From positions 1 through 64,000 of the forward strand of contig NZ_JBDOHS010000002.1 of NCBI RefSeq assembly GCF_039832105.1: a DNA stretch of 64,000 nt. The letters are read 5' to 3'. This document shows, piece by piece, positions 17,972 through 26,492 of this stretch. The position numbers and the translations under genes were made by a program. The stretch's first letter is position 1. Every line of letters starts with the position of its first letter. The notes under the pieces are model-generated. The model was not told the DNA's origin. It did not search any database and worked only from the letters and a program-made list of their open reading frames with translations. The stretch is from Dorea_A sp016295505. Lineage in GTDB: Bacteria; Bacillota; Clostridia; Lachnospirales; Lachnospiraceae.

Positions 17972-19200
17972 AGTTCCGGGGACACATATGCCCTTACAAA
18001 GATGCCTTCTTCTCTGTATTCTTCTTCCTGAAGTTCCCCATACTTTCGAATCAGCTGTATCTTTCCGGCTTCCTGATAAGAATATAAACTTTCTATGGCA
18101 ACTTTCTGCTGTCTGAGTACCGCCTCGATCGTCTTTAACAGCTCCTGAATTCCATCGCCCGTCTTTGCAGATATCTTCACAGTATAATCCGCATGAAAAT
18201 CTCTTACATTCCATTCATTCTCTGCTTTATCCTGCTTGTTGAATACGGTGATGACCGGCTTATCTGTCACTCCCAGATTCTGCAGAGTCTCATATACAAC
18301 ATACATCTGTTCATCCATCTGCGGATTGGAGGCATCTACCACATGCAGAATCAGGTCTGCATATTTGGCTTCCTCCAGCGTACTGCGAAAAGCCTCGATC
18401 AGATGATGCGGAAGCTTGCGGATAAAACCTACGGTATCCGTAAGAAGAATCGACTGACCGCTTGGAAGCTTCAGTTCCCTTGTCGTCGGATCCAGTGTGG
18501 CAAACAGCTTATCTTCCGCCAGAATTCCGGCTCCTGTCAGTGTATTTAAAAGCGTAGACTTTCCCGCATTCGTATATCCCACAATTGCCGCCACCGGAAC
18601 ACGGCTTTTACTACGCTGCTCTCTTGTCACTTCCCGATGCCTTTTCACATCCTTCAGTTCGCGGTTCAGCTGAGCAATCCTGTTCTTGATCAGTCTTCGA
18701 TCCATCTCCAGCTTCTTTTCTCCGGGGCCTCTCGTACCGATTCCACCACCCAGTCTGGACATGGCAGTTCCCCACCCGGTAAGTCTGGTCTGCTGATACT
18801 TAAGCTGTGCAAGTTCTACCTGGATCTTTCCCTCACTGGTGGATGCACGCGAAGCAAAGATATCCAGTATCACAAGCGTACGATCCATCACCTTCGCATC
18901 CAGTTCATCCTGAAGATTCTTCATCTGTGCCGGTGATAATTCATCATCACAGATAATTCCGGTTGCCTCAAGTTCCCAGATCAGATCCTTCAGTTCCTGT
19001 AATTTCCCCTTGCCAACATAAGTTCCCGGATGGATCTGTTCCCTGTTCTGAATCAATATTCCAACCGTTTCCGCCCCCGCTGTGGATGCCAGATCCTTCA
19101 GTTCCTCCAGAGACTGCAGGGTATCATCCTGATCGGATAAGCTTACTCCCACCAGAATCACTTTCTCTTTTTCTTTTTCCAAATCAATCATATGTGCCAT
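17935..19200 (-). CDS. hflX: GTPase HflX
   Basis: A 421-residue ribosome-associated GTPase that splits stalled or hibernating 70S ribosomes under heat or antibiotic stress. The N-terminal HflX domain has the NREQIHPGTYVGKGKLQEL block, the middle is a coiled linker with GGGIGTRGPGEKKLEMDRR, and the G domain begins near residue 200 with GYTNAGKSTL, DTVGFIRKLPHHL and NKQDK. It starts 2 bp after the TPR lipoprotein stop codon and is therefore co-transcribed with it. The 3' end overlaps the convergent AraC gene. Confidence 0.96.
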   Translation of the reverse strand: MAHMIDLEKEKEKVILVGVSLSDQDDTLQSLEELKDLASTAGAETVGILIQNREQIHPGTYVGKGKLQELKDLIWELEATGIICDDELSPAQMKNLQDELDAKVMDRTLVILDIFASRASTSEGKIQVELAQLKYQQTRLTGWGTAMSRLGGGIGTRGPGEKKLEMDRRLIKNRIAQLNRELKDVKRHREVTREQRSKSRVPVAAIVGYTNAGKSTLLNTLTGAGILAEDKLFATLDPTTRELKLPSGQSILLTDTVGFIRKLPHHLIEAFRSTLEEAKYADLILHVVDASNPQMDEQMYVVYETLQNLGVTDKPVITVFNKQDKAENEWNVRDFHADYTVKISAKTGDGIQELLKTIEAVLRQQKVAIESLYSYQEAGKIQLIRKYGELQEEEYREEGIFVRAYVSPELYERVRVSRGDS

Positions 19201-19202
19201 AA

Positions 19203-19727
19203 TTATCTTGTCTCCAGAAATTCCGCTTCTTTTTTTGCATCCTCATCATCCGGATAATCTTCCAGATATTCCTCAAGCTTTACCTTCACACTTTCCCAGT
19301 CTCCTGTCTGTTCATAGGCTGCAATGATATTATAACGGATCTCCTGTTCCATCTCCTCACTGTTATCCTCATCCTCAAGCGCCAGATTGTAAAAATTCAA
19401 TGCCTTCTCCGGATGATCCAGTTTCATTTCACAGCTTCCAAGGAAATTATAGATCGTGCCCGTTTTTTTTGCATCATTCTCCAGTGCGTTTTTAAATGCC
19501 TCACACGCCCCTTCATAATCTTCCATCTCCCACTTTGCGATTCCGATTCCACGATAGGCGTCTCCCACGTTTTTCTCCTTCTCTATTGCCTCCTCGAACT
19601 GTTCTATCGCTTTCTTATATTCTCCATCTTCCAGATATTCTACTCCCTGCTTTGCAGGATTTTTTCCACAGCCGAACACCAATACCGCTACAATGACTGT
19701 GAGTAATACACATTTTATACGTCCCAT
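19203..19727 (-). CDS. Tetratricopeptide repeat lipoprotein
   Basis: A 174-residue predicted lipoprotein. The signal peptide ends in the lipobox LVFGC with Cys20. The mature part carries about four TPR units (for example YLEDGEYKKAIEQFEEAIEKEKNVGDAYRG-type blocks of 34 residues). TPR lipoproteins act as protein-binding scaffolds at the membrane; no partner is evident. It is directly upstream of hflX with a 2-bp gap. Some annotation systems call such proteins tetratricopeptide repeat protein without a more specific role. Confidence 0.88.
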   Translation of the reverse strand: MGRIKCVLLTVIVAVLVFGCGKNPAKQGVEYLEDGEYKKAIEQFEEAIEKEKNVGDAYRGIGIAKWEMEDYEGACEAFKNALENDAKKTGTIYNFLGSCEMKLDHPEKALNFYNLALEDEDNSEEMEQEIRYNIIAAYEQTGDWESVKVKLEEYLEDYPDDEDAKKEAEFLETR

Positions 19728-19770
19728 CTTTTTCCCTCTCTGTAATTAATATTTCCTGTTGCATTAAACA

Positions 19771-19792
19771 AGGCAGGTCCCCATGCCTGCCT
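19771..19792 (-). terminator. Weak hairpin after the 96-residue unknown gene
   Basis: AGGCAGG pairs with CCTGCCT around an 8-nt loop. On the minus strand a short CTTGTTT follows, so it is at best a weak intrinsic terminator for the gene ending at 19817. Confidence 0.4.
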
Positions 19793-19816
19793 CATAATAC
19801 GCGATTTCAAATATGA

Positions 19817-20107
19817 TTATTTCTTTTTCTTATTTGCAAGCTTTCCCATCAGTTCGTTCTCACCGTCAAAGATTCTGGAGATGCGAAACTTCTTCTGAAT
19901 CTCATAGACATCACTCTGTCCCTCTGCAAAAACTTCTGCAAATAAGGCTTTTGGATCCTCCACATGCTTCATTCCTTCACGCTCAGCGGAATCCGTCTTT
20001 ACAGCGACCTTTCCATCAAATATAATAGGACTTCTTTTTACGGTGGAACTTCTGACTTCAATAATCGTCCTTGTATTATTATAAGCTGAAGTGCTGTTTA
20101 AAATCAA
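19817..20107 (-). CDS. Unknown small conserved-looking protein
   Basis: A 96-residue protein that I do not recognise. It has no signal peptide or membrane segment, is mixed in charge, and ends in a Lys tail (ANKKKK). The middle (DPKALFAEVFAEGQSDVYEIQKKFRISRIF) looks helical. It stands alone between lpdA and the TPR gene with a weak hairpin downstream. The composition is that of a real gene rather than a chance frame, and no better frame covers the stretch, but function is not inferable. Confidence 0.6.
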   Translation of the reverse strand: MILNSTSAYNNTRTIIEVRSSTVKRSPIIFDGKVAVKTDSAEREGMKHVEDPKALFAEVFAEGQSDVYEIQKKFRISRIFDGENELMGKLANKKKK

Positions 20108-20152
20108 GAATATATATTGTTATGTCAATGTTCTGTCAATGTTCGAATTTCA

Positions 20153-21580
20153 CTACCAGCGCCTTTGATCTTCCCTGCTGTTTTCGACTGCACAGGAGAT
20201 CGCTTCATTGAATGTCGGGTGCGCCCGCATCGCATACATCAGCTGAGCAGACGTAAGACCATTCGCAATCGCAGTCGCCATCTCGCCGATCATATCCGTT
20301 GCACGCTCACACATCATCTGCGCTCCAAGAAGCACATCACTGTCCGCTGCAAATAAAAGCTTGATAAATCCATGCTTTTCCTGTGAGATAACCGCCTGTC
20401 CGTTTACATCCATCACATACTTTCCACAGCGAAGAGGAATTCCCTTCTTTCTTGCATTTTCTTCCGTAATTCCCACAGATGCAATCTCCGGATCTGTATA
20501 CAGACAGCTTGGAACGATTGATATCGGTGTAAACAGACAGCTTGGCACCATCTCGATGATCACCGATGGCTGAAGATCATTCATACGTTCCACCACGTAC
20601 GCAGCCTGCGCGGACGCTACATGCGCCAGCTGGATTCCTCCGATCACATCCCCGATCGCGTAGATTCCTTTCATACTGGTCATATAAAAGTCATCTACAA
20701 CAATTCTTCCATTCTCAGTCCGGATCGGGACATCCGGATCAAACAGCCCTTCTGTATTGGCTGTTCTTCCTACCGATACCAGAACCGCATCCACTTCTTC
20801 ATGCTGATTGATTCCCCGGTACACATATCTGCATTCCAGGCCCTGTTCTTTCTGCGTTACTTTTTCAAGAATACTCTCCTTATAGATATGAATGCCTCTT
20901 CCGGTCAGTATCTCTTCCAGAGTATCGGAAAACTCCACATCCATGTTCGGAAGCAGACGGTCTGATAATTCTACGATCGTCACTTCACTCCCCAGAGCAT
21001 TGAACACGGTTGCAAGCTCAATCCCGATCACACCGCCTCCCAGGATCAGCAGTCGCCTGTACCGGCTCTCATTGGATGTAAGCAGCTCCTCACTTGTCAT
21101 AACACCGGGAAGCTCCATTCCCGGAATATCTACCATACGTGCCTTTGCACCCGTCGCGATCAAAATATATTTTCCTGTAAAATACACCGTTTCCTGAGAC
21201 TGCGTGACTACTCTCACTTTGCGGTCGCTTTGGATGGTTGCACGTCCTCTTACCGATGTGATTCCCAGATCAGCAAATTCTTTTTCAAGTCCTTCCCGCA
21301 TCTTTGCAGCAGAATCATCTTTATACTCATAGATCTTCTGAAGATCAAATCCCACCTTTTCCGCCGTCAGTCCAAATTTTTCACATTCCTTCATCTCATG
21401 ATACAAGGTTGCGGCATGTACAAGTGCCTTCGTCGGAATACAGCCTCTGTTGATACAGGTTCCGCCAATCTCTCCTTTGTCAATGATCACAACCTTCATT
21501 CCCAGCTTTGCTGCTTTTTTTGCGGCCACATATCCGCCGGGACCTGCTCCGATGATTACAAGATCATATTGCTTTTCCAT
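20153..21580 (-). CDS. lpdA: Dihydrolipoyl dehydrogenase
   Basis: A 475-residue flavoprotein disulfide reductase. The start at 21580 (MEKQYDLVIIGAGPGGYVAAKKA) has GGGGGAAG upstream. It has FAD motif GAGPGG, redox-active pair GGTCINRGCIPTKAL, NAD motif GGGVIGIELA, and C-terminal HPTFNE base. It reoxidises dihydrolipoamide of 2-oxoacid dehydrogenase or glycine cleavage complexes, but no such genes are adjacent. Before the conserved YTDPEIASVG the protein carries an extra 11 residues: PSCLFTPIS-x and PSCLYTDPE come from a 33-bp tandem duplication (20496-20561). The insert may be tolerated or may disturb the dimer-interface region. Confidence 0.92.
   Translation of the reverse strand: MEKQYDLVIIGAGPGGYVAAKKAAKLGMKVVIIDKGEIGGTCINRGCIPTKALVHAATLYHEMKECEKFGLTAEKVGFDLQKIYEYKDDSAAKMREGLEKEFADLGITSVRGRATIQSDRKVRVVTQSQETVYFTGKYILIATGAKARMVDIPGMELPGVMTSEELLTSNESRYRRLLILGGGVIGIELATVFNALGSEVTIVELSDRLLPNMDVEFSDTLEEILTGRGIHIYKESILEKVTQKEQGLECRYVYRGINQHEEVDAVLVSVGRTANTEGLFDPDVPIRTENGRIVVDDFYMTSMKGIYAIGDVIGGIQLAHVASAQAAYVVERMNDLQPSVIIEMVPSCLFTPISIVPSCLYTDPEIASVGITEENARKKGIPLRCGKYVMDVNGQAVISQEKHGFIKLLFAADSDVLLGAQMMCERATDMIGEMATAIANGLTSAQLMYAMRAHPTFNEAISCAVENSREDQRRW
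20496..20561 (-). repeat. 33-bp in-frame tandem duplication inside lpdA
   Basis: Units 20496-20528 and 20529-20561 match at about 21 of their first 24 positions (GTATACAGACAGCTTGGAAC against GTAAACAGACAGCTTGGCAC on the plus strand). The repeat adds 11 codons just before the conserved YTDPEIASVG block of the reductase. Confidence 0.8.
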
Positions 21581-21593
21581 ACAACTTCCCCCT

Positions 21594-22262
21594 CTAGTCA
21601 ATCTGCCAGTCAATCGGCTCCACTCCATGCTCTTTCAGGAACGTATTTGCCTGACTGAATGGTTTACTTCCAAAAAAACCTCTGTATGCAGACAACGGAC
21701 TCGGATGTGGTGCTTTCAGGATCAGATGGTTCGGATTCGTCAGCATCCGTTCCTTCCGCTGTGCCGGAGAACCCCATAAGATAAAGACAATCGGACGATC
21801 CTGCCCATTCAGTGCCATAATCGCAGCATCCGTGAATTCCTCCCAGCCAATTCCACGGTGCGAATTAGCCTGATGTGCCCGCACCGTCAAAACGGTATTC
21901 AGCATCAGTACTCCCTGTCCGGCCCACTTTGTAAGACAACCATGATTCGGAATCGTACATCCCAGATCATCATGCAGTTCCTGATAGATGTTCACAAGAG
22001 AAGGGGGAATATCCACACCCTTCTGAACTGAAAAGCACAATCCGTGAGCCTGTCCGACATTATGGTATGGATCCTGCCCCAGAATCACTGCCTTCACTTC
22101 ATGGAGCGGAGTCAGATGAAATGCATTAAATATATCATTTGCCGGCGGAAACACCTGATGCGTTTTGTATTCCTGATTTACTGTTTCATATAGTTTTTTA
22201 TAATACGGCTTCTTAAATTCTCCCTGGAGAGCCTCCAGCCAGTCATTATTAATTGCTGCCAT
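21594..22262 (-). CDS. ung: Uracil-DNA glycosylase (family 1)
   Basis: A 222-residue enzyme that removes uracil from DNA and starts base-excision repair. The water-activating motif GQDPYHN gives Asp64, and the C-terminal HPSPLSAYRGFFG contains the catalytic His and the DNA-intercalating loop. MLNTVLTVRAHQANSH is the family's third block. Length and motifs are standard. It lies 18 bp after hisF and 14 bp before lpdA, so it may be transcribed with the hisH-hisF genes. Confidence 0.97.
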   Translation of the reverse strand: MAAINNDWLEALQGEFKKPYYKKLYETVNQEYKTHQVFPPANDIFNAFHLTPLHEVKAVILGQDPYHNVGQAHGLCFSVQKGVDIPPSLVNIYQELHDDLGCTIPNHGCLTKWAGQGVLMLNTVLTVRAHQANSHRGIGWEEFTDAAIMALNGQDRPIVFILWGSPAQRKERMLTNPNHLILKAPHPSPLSAYRGFFGSKPFSQANTFLKEHGVEPIDWQID

Positions 22263-22280
22263 CGTTTTGTCCCTTCATAT

Positions 22281-23042
22281 CTATAAACGTACAGACACGT
22301 TTCTTCCTCTCAGATATTCTTTTACTTCCCGGATCTCCAGTTCCTTATAATGAAACAGAGACGCTGCCAGTGCTGCATCCGCCTTTCCTTCCGTCAGTGC
22401 ATCATAAAAATGCTCCAGCGTTCCGGCGCCTCCGGATGCAATGACCGGAATTGACACCGCTTCTGCAATCGCTCTGGTCAGTTCCAGATCGTATCCTGCT
22501 TTTGTACCGTCACAGTCCATACTGGTAAGAAGGATCTCTCCGGCCCCAAGCTTTTCCACCTTTGCAGCCCATTCCAGCGCATCGATTCCCACATCAATTC
22601 TGCCGCCATTCTTATAGATATTCCATCCGCTTCCGTCCGCACGCCTCTTTGCGTCAATCGCAACGACAACACACTGGCTGCCAAACTTCTCTGCCGCATC
22701 TGAGATCAGCCTCGGTGTATTGATTGCAGAAGAGTTGATTGATATCTTGTCTGCACCCTCTCTCAAAAGTGCTTTGAAATCATCTACCGTGCGGATTCCT
22801 CCGCCAACCGTAAACGGGATAAACACCGTCTCCGCAACCTTGCGTACCATGTCTACCACAGTTTCCCTTGCATCGGAAGATGCAGTAATATCCAGGAACA
22901 CAAGTTCATCTGCTCCCGCCTTATCATAAGCCTTTCCAATCTCGACCGGATCCCCGGCATCTCTGAGATCCACAAAATTCACGCCTTTTACTACACGTCC
23001 GTTATTGACATCCAGACACGGAATAATTCTCTTTGTATGCAT
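22281..23042 (-). CDS. hisF: Imidazole glycerol phosphate synthase cyclase subunit HisF
   Basis: A 253-residue TIM barrel. The start at 23042 (MHTKRIIPCLDVNNGRVVKGV) has GGAGGGG upstream; the frame stays open to 23126. Catalytic Asp11 (CLDV) and the second Asp in VVVAIDAKR are present, as are the phosphate-binding GGGIRT and SGGAGT loops. With HisH it makes imidazole glycerol phosphate and AICAR from PRFAR. hisH lies 14 bp upstream. No other histidine genes are near, so the pathway is split across the genome. Confidence 0.96.
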   Translation of the reverse strand: MHTKRIIPCLDVNNGRVVKGVNFVDLRDAGDPVEIGKAYDKAGADELVFLDITASSDARETVVDMVRKVAETVFIPFTVGGGIRTVDDFKALLREGADKISINSSAINTPRLISDAAEKFGSQCVVVAIDAKRRADGSGWNIYKNGGRIDVGIDALEWAAKVEKLGAGEILLTSMDCDGTKAGYDLELTRAIAEAVSIPVIASGGAGTLEHFYDALTEGKADAALAASLFHYKELEIREVKEYLRGRNVSVRL

Positions 23043-23056
23043 ATTGTCCCCTCCGT

Positions 23057-23662
23057 CTATAATTCCACAAAATTCTTCAGAATCTGAATTCCCACATCGC
23101 TGCTCTTCTCCGGATGGAACTGGCACGCAAACACATTGTCCTGTTCCACAGAAGCATGAATATTTGTACTGTACTGCGTCGTTGCGGTTACAATACTTTC
23201 ATCTTCTGCTTTCAGATAATAGGAATGTACAAAATATACATATGGATCCTTCGGAAGTCCCCGGAACAGTCTTCCCTGATTATGAAATTCCAGAGAGTTC
23301 CATCCCATGTGTGGAATCTTAAGGCCTTCCTGATCCGGAATCCGTAAGATCTCCCCTTTTAATATTCCAAGTCCCTCAACTCCCGGTGTCTCATCACTTC
23401 GTTCAAATAAAAGCTGAAGTCCAAGGCAGATTCCAAGAAATGGAGTACGGTTTCTGACCACCTCATGAATCACTTCATAAAGCCCATACTGATGGATCTT
23501 TTCCATCGCATCTCCAAACGCTCCTACTCCCGGAAGGATCACCTTATCCGCATTAAGAATTGTCTCTCTGTCTCTTGTAATCGTCACATCCTGTCCCAAC
23601 AACTGCATGGCTTTTTCCACGCTCTTAATGTTTCCTGCATCGTAATCAATAATTGCAATCAA
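23057..23662 (-). CDS. hisH: Imidazole glycerol phosphate synthase glutaminase subunit HisH
   Basis: A 201-residue class I glutamine amidotransferase that feeds ammonia to HisF. The nucleophile is Cys79 in GICLGLQLLFE, and the His-Glu pair is in CQFHPEKS. The oxyanion strand PGVGAFGD is also present. It starts MIAIIDYDAGN, the usual N-terminus. It is followed after 14 bp by hisF. A gap of about 40 bp separates it from the upstream histidine kinase gene, so transcription may continue from the two-component genes. Confidence 0.96.
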   Translation of the reverse strand: MIAIIDYDAGNIKSVEKAMQLLGQDVTITRDRETILNADKVILPGVGAFGDAMEKIHQYGLYEVIHEVVRNRTPFLGICLGLQLLFERSDETPGVEGLGILKGEILRIPDQEGLKIPHMGWNSLEFHNQGRLFRGLPKDPYVYFVHSYYLKAEDESIVTATTQYSTNIHASVEQDNVFACQFHPEKSSDVGIQILKNFVEL

Positions 23663-23701
23663 TGTCTTAACCTGCCTTTCTTCATCTGGTACTGTATTGT
23701 T

Positions 23702-25204
23702 TTATTTTACATCAAGTTCAAACCAGAATTCAACACCGTTATCATAATTATTCACTCCATACTTCTGATGGAAAGACTCCATGATTGCTTTTACTATAGA
23801 AAGGCCGATTCCGTTTCCTCCATACGCTCTGGTATGTGCCTTGTCCACTTTATAAAACTTATCCCAGATGTGAGGGATATCTTTTTCCGGAATCGGCATA
23901 CCGGTATTAAAGACGGTGACCTTCGCCTTTTCTTCGTCTGTCAGGATCTTCACCTCTACTACTTTCGCACCGCTCACATGATGAAATGCATTGCTTACAT
24001 AGTTACGTACCACTTGTTCCACTTTGAATTCATCCGCCCATACATAGACCGGAGCTTCCTGGCGAAAGATGACTTCTGCCTCCTCCTGCTGTGCAAGAAT
24101 CTCCATGCTCTGAAGAATTCCTCTGATCAGCTCTGTCAGATCAAACCGCTCAAACGAGATATCCTCATCTCCGAATTCCAGCTGATTCAACGTCAGAAGG
24201 TTTTTTACCATCTGATTCATCTTTGTTGCTTCATCCATGATAACATCACAGTAAAACTCACGGCTCTGTGCATCCTCGTTGACGCCCTCTTTTAACCCCT
24301 CTGCATATCCCTGGATCAATGCCAGCGGTGTCTTAAGTTCATGCGATACATTGCCAAGAAATTCATTGCGCATCTGTTCCAGCTTTTCTTTCTGCTCAAT
24401 GTCTTTTTTCAGGCTGTTATTCGCTTTTTTCAGCTCTGAGATCGTACTTTCCAGCTTTTCTGACATCCGGTTGAAGTTCTCGCCCAGTTCTCCGATCTCA
24501 TTCTTTCCTCCGCTGGTATATTTTACATCAAAATCAAGATTCGCCATGCGGTCCGACAAAAGGGCAAGTTCATGGATCGGATCAGTAATCCGTTTGGAAA
24601 AATACCAGATAAAGATTACGGCCAACAGAATCAGCACACTACCGATATAAATCAGAAAACGATTGGATATCGCCGCACTTTCCCTGATTCCTTCCAACGG
24701 GCTTCGAATCAGGAACTGACTCCCGTCACTGAGATATCCCCACATCTCAATGTAATAATTCTGGTTCCAGGGATCCCAGGACTGACTGATCCGGTAATCA
24801 TCTGTAGACTTCAGAACCTTACTGTCTTTTTGTGCCTGATTAAGCAGATATCCAAACATCTGATTCTTTAGCATATCCTTATCATACACATTTGTAAAAA
24901 CCGTTCCGCTGCTTTCGTCCAGAATCAGAAAAGAAGTATTACTTTTTTCTGCAAGATGAACCAGACTGTTCGCCACTTTTTCATCAGTCAGAGTCCCTTT
25001 TTCAATTGCCTCATTCAGTTTCCCGTATATATCGATAAACTGTGTCTGTTTATTTCTGATATAATATGGCTCCAGGAAATTCCCATTGATAACCAGAAGA
25101 GCCAGCATCATGCAGGCAAGCAAACCCACAAAAGCGGCGATCATCTGATGCTTGATCGAATGCCCTGCAGAATGTCTGCCCATACGTTTTTTCAGAGAGA
25201 TCAT
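23702..25204 (-). CDS. Sensor histidine kinase, HAMP type
   Basis: A 500-residue membrane sensor kinase. Transmembrane segments lie at about 21-40 and 183-202, with an extracellular domain of about 140 residues between them. HAMP covers about 203-257, a coiled coil leads to the H-box with His288 (NVSHELKTPLALIQGYAEG), and the ATPase domain contains NAFHHV, DKFYKVDKAHT and GNGIGLSIVK. Its ATG overlaps the stop of the response regulator (ATGA), so the pair is coupled. The general layout resembles PhoR/VanS/WalK-like kinases; the stimulus is unknown. Confidence 0.94.
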   Translation of the reverse strand: MISLKKRMGRHSAGHSIKHQMIAAFVGLLACMMLALLVINGNFLEPYYIRNKQTQFIDIYGKLNEAIEKGTLTDEKVANSLVHLAEKSNTSFLILDESSGTVFTNVYDKDMLKNQMFGYLLNQAQKDSKVLKSTDDYRISQSWDPWNQNYYIEMWGYLSDGSQFLIRSPLEGIRESAAISNRFLIYIGSVLILLAVIFIWYFSKRITDPIHELALLSDRMANLDFDVKYTSGGKNEIGELGENFNRMSEKLESTISELKKANNSLKKDIEQKEKLEQMRNEFLGNVSHELKTPLALIQGYAEGLKEGVNEDAQSREFYCDVIMDEATKMNQMVKNLLTLNQLEFGDEDISFERFDLTELIRGILQSMEILAQQEEAEVIFRQEAPVYVWADEFKVEQVVRNYVSNAFHHVSGAKVVEVKILTDEEKAKVTVFNTGMPIPEKDIPHIWDKFYKVDKAHTRAYGGNGIGLSIVKAIMESFHQKYGVNNYDNGVEFWFELDVK

Positions 25205-25881
25205 GCTTCCACCTCGAATTTATATCCCATTCCCCAGATAGTCTTAATATAATTTCCTTTTTCTCCAAGCTTACTTCTTAACTTTTTCACATGTGTATCA
25301 ATCGTTCTCGCATCTCCAAAATAATCATAATCCCATACATTATTCAGAATCTTCTCTCTGGACAGTGCGATCCCCTGATTTTCCACAAAATAAGTCAGCA
25401 GTTCAAACTCCTTAAAGCTAAGTTCAATCTCTTTTCCGTCGATTCTCACCTGATGAGCCGCCTTGTCGATCACGATGCCTCCTGCATCCAGCTCTTCTTC
25501 TGATCCGATCGCATGAGCCCTTCTTAGGATCGCACCGACTCTTGCAACCAGAATCTTCGGACTGAACGGTTTTGAGATGTACTCATCCACACCGAGGTTA
25601 AATCCCTGCAGTTCATCATGCTCTTCTGATCTTGCAGTCAGCATGATAATCGGAACCTGTGAAGATTCACGGATCTCCCTGCAGGTCTGCCAGCCGTCCA
25701 TCCTTGGCATCATTACATCCAGAATGATCAGTGCAATGTCCTTTTCCTCATAGAATATCTCCATCGCTTCCATTCCATCGCCTGCCTCCAGAACAGTATA
25801 GCCTTCTCTTTCCAGGAAGTCCCGAACCAGCTTCCGCATTCTGCTTTCATCATCTACCACCAGTATCTTTACTTTATCCAT
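25201..25881 (-). CDS. OmpR-family response regulator
   Basis: A 226-residue regulator. The start at 25881 (MDKVKILVVDDESRM) has GGAGG 8 bp upstream; an in-frame ATG at 25896 is less likely. The receiver domain has Asp10, Asp11, the phospho-acceptor Asp55 in LDVMMPRMDG, and Lys in the SKPF motif. The winged-helix domain ends with SREKILNNVWDYDYFGDARTIDTHVKKLRSKLG and YIKTIWGMGYKFE. It is coupled to the kinase gene downstream. No target site was identified; it could control the downstream his/ung genes or distant genes. Confidence 0.95.
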   Translation of the reverse strand: MDKVKILVVDDESRMRKLVRDFLEREGYTVLEAGDGMEAMEIFYEEKDIALIILDVMMPRMDGWQTCREIRESSQVPIIMLTARSEEHDELQGFNLGVDEYISKPFSPKILVARVGAILRRAHAIGSEEELDAGGIVIDKAAHQVRIDGKEIELSFKEFELLTYFVENQGIALSREKILNNVWDYDYFGDARTIDTHVKKLRSKLGEKGNYIKTIWGMGYKFEVEA

Positions 25882-25986
25882 GTCATTCGCCTCCATATTG
25901 ACGCTATTGTCTCATTTTTTCTATCATAACAGGAAAATATGTCATTTGTGTGAATAGAATAAAAGAAATAATATAAAGCAGAAACC

Positions 25987-26016
25987 TTGACAAACAAAAC
26001 ATTCATTCTATATAAT
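25987..26016 (+). promoter_or_regulatory. Promoter of ssrA
   Basis: Consensus -35 TTGACA (25987-25992) is followed after 18 bp by TATAAT (26011-26016), about 50 bp before the mature 5' end of tmRNA, leaving a short precursor leader. Confidence 0.75.
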
Positions 26017-26068
26017 TAATTTCAACTGATGCAAGACAGTCTGCGAGCCAGCAACAGCACATATATCA

Positions 26069-26419
26069 GGGCTTGTACTGGTTTCGACGGGGGTCTGGAA
26101 GTTGGAGAAGCCATCCGTAGCGGGACACTACGATAAAAGTTCCAATTAAATATAAACGCAGACAATAGAGAATTAGCGTACGCTGCCTAATTTGGCGGCA
26201 GTCGGCCCCGGGTCATCCGCTGCCTGGGTCACCGGCTTCAACGAGGCGGAGCACTTCGTTTCCAAAGCTTTGAGGGAATGGAAGAACTTATGAAGCTACT
26301 AAAGTCCGTAACCTGTCATTAGGTGACGGACGGAGGGAATGTTAATATAATGACTGTGATGGGAGATGCTTCGATGGATGGGCTTTCGGACGCGGGTTCA
26401 ACTCCCGCCAGGTCCACTA
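26069..26419 (+). ncRNA. ssrA: Transfer-messenger RNA (tmRNA)
   Basis: The conserved 5' end GGGCTTGTACTGGTTTCGAC and the 3' TGGGTTCAACTCCCGCCAG-like T-arm mark a one-piece tmRNA. The acceptor stem forms between GGGCTTG (26069-26075) and CAGGTCC (26409-26415) with G-U pairs. The resume codon GCA at 26158 begins a tag of ten residues, ADNRELAYAA, ending in TAA at 26190. Pseudoknot-forming GC-rich segments follow. The encoded end after the discriminator A is CTA instead of CCA, so CCA is presumably added after processing. It rescues stalled ribosomes together with SmpB, whose gene is 12 kb away on the other strand. Confidence 0.96.
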
Positions 26420-26462
26420 AAAAAACACCATTACGATGACGTATTGTAATAGGTGTTTTTTC
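26419..26462 (+). terminator. Terminator after ssrA
   Basis: AAAAAACACC-ATTAC pairs with GTAAT-AGGTGTTTTTT, giving a stem with a T6 tail just after the tmRNA 3' end. Confidence 0.85.
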
Positions 26463-26492
26463 GTTTATTATTTTTGAAATGAGGGAACAAGT

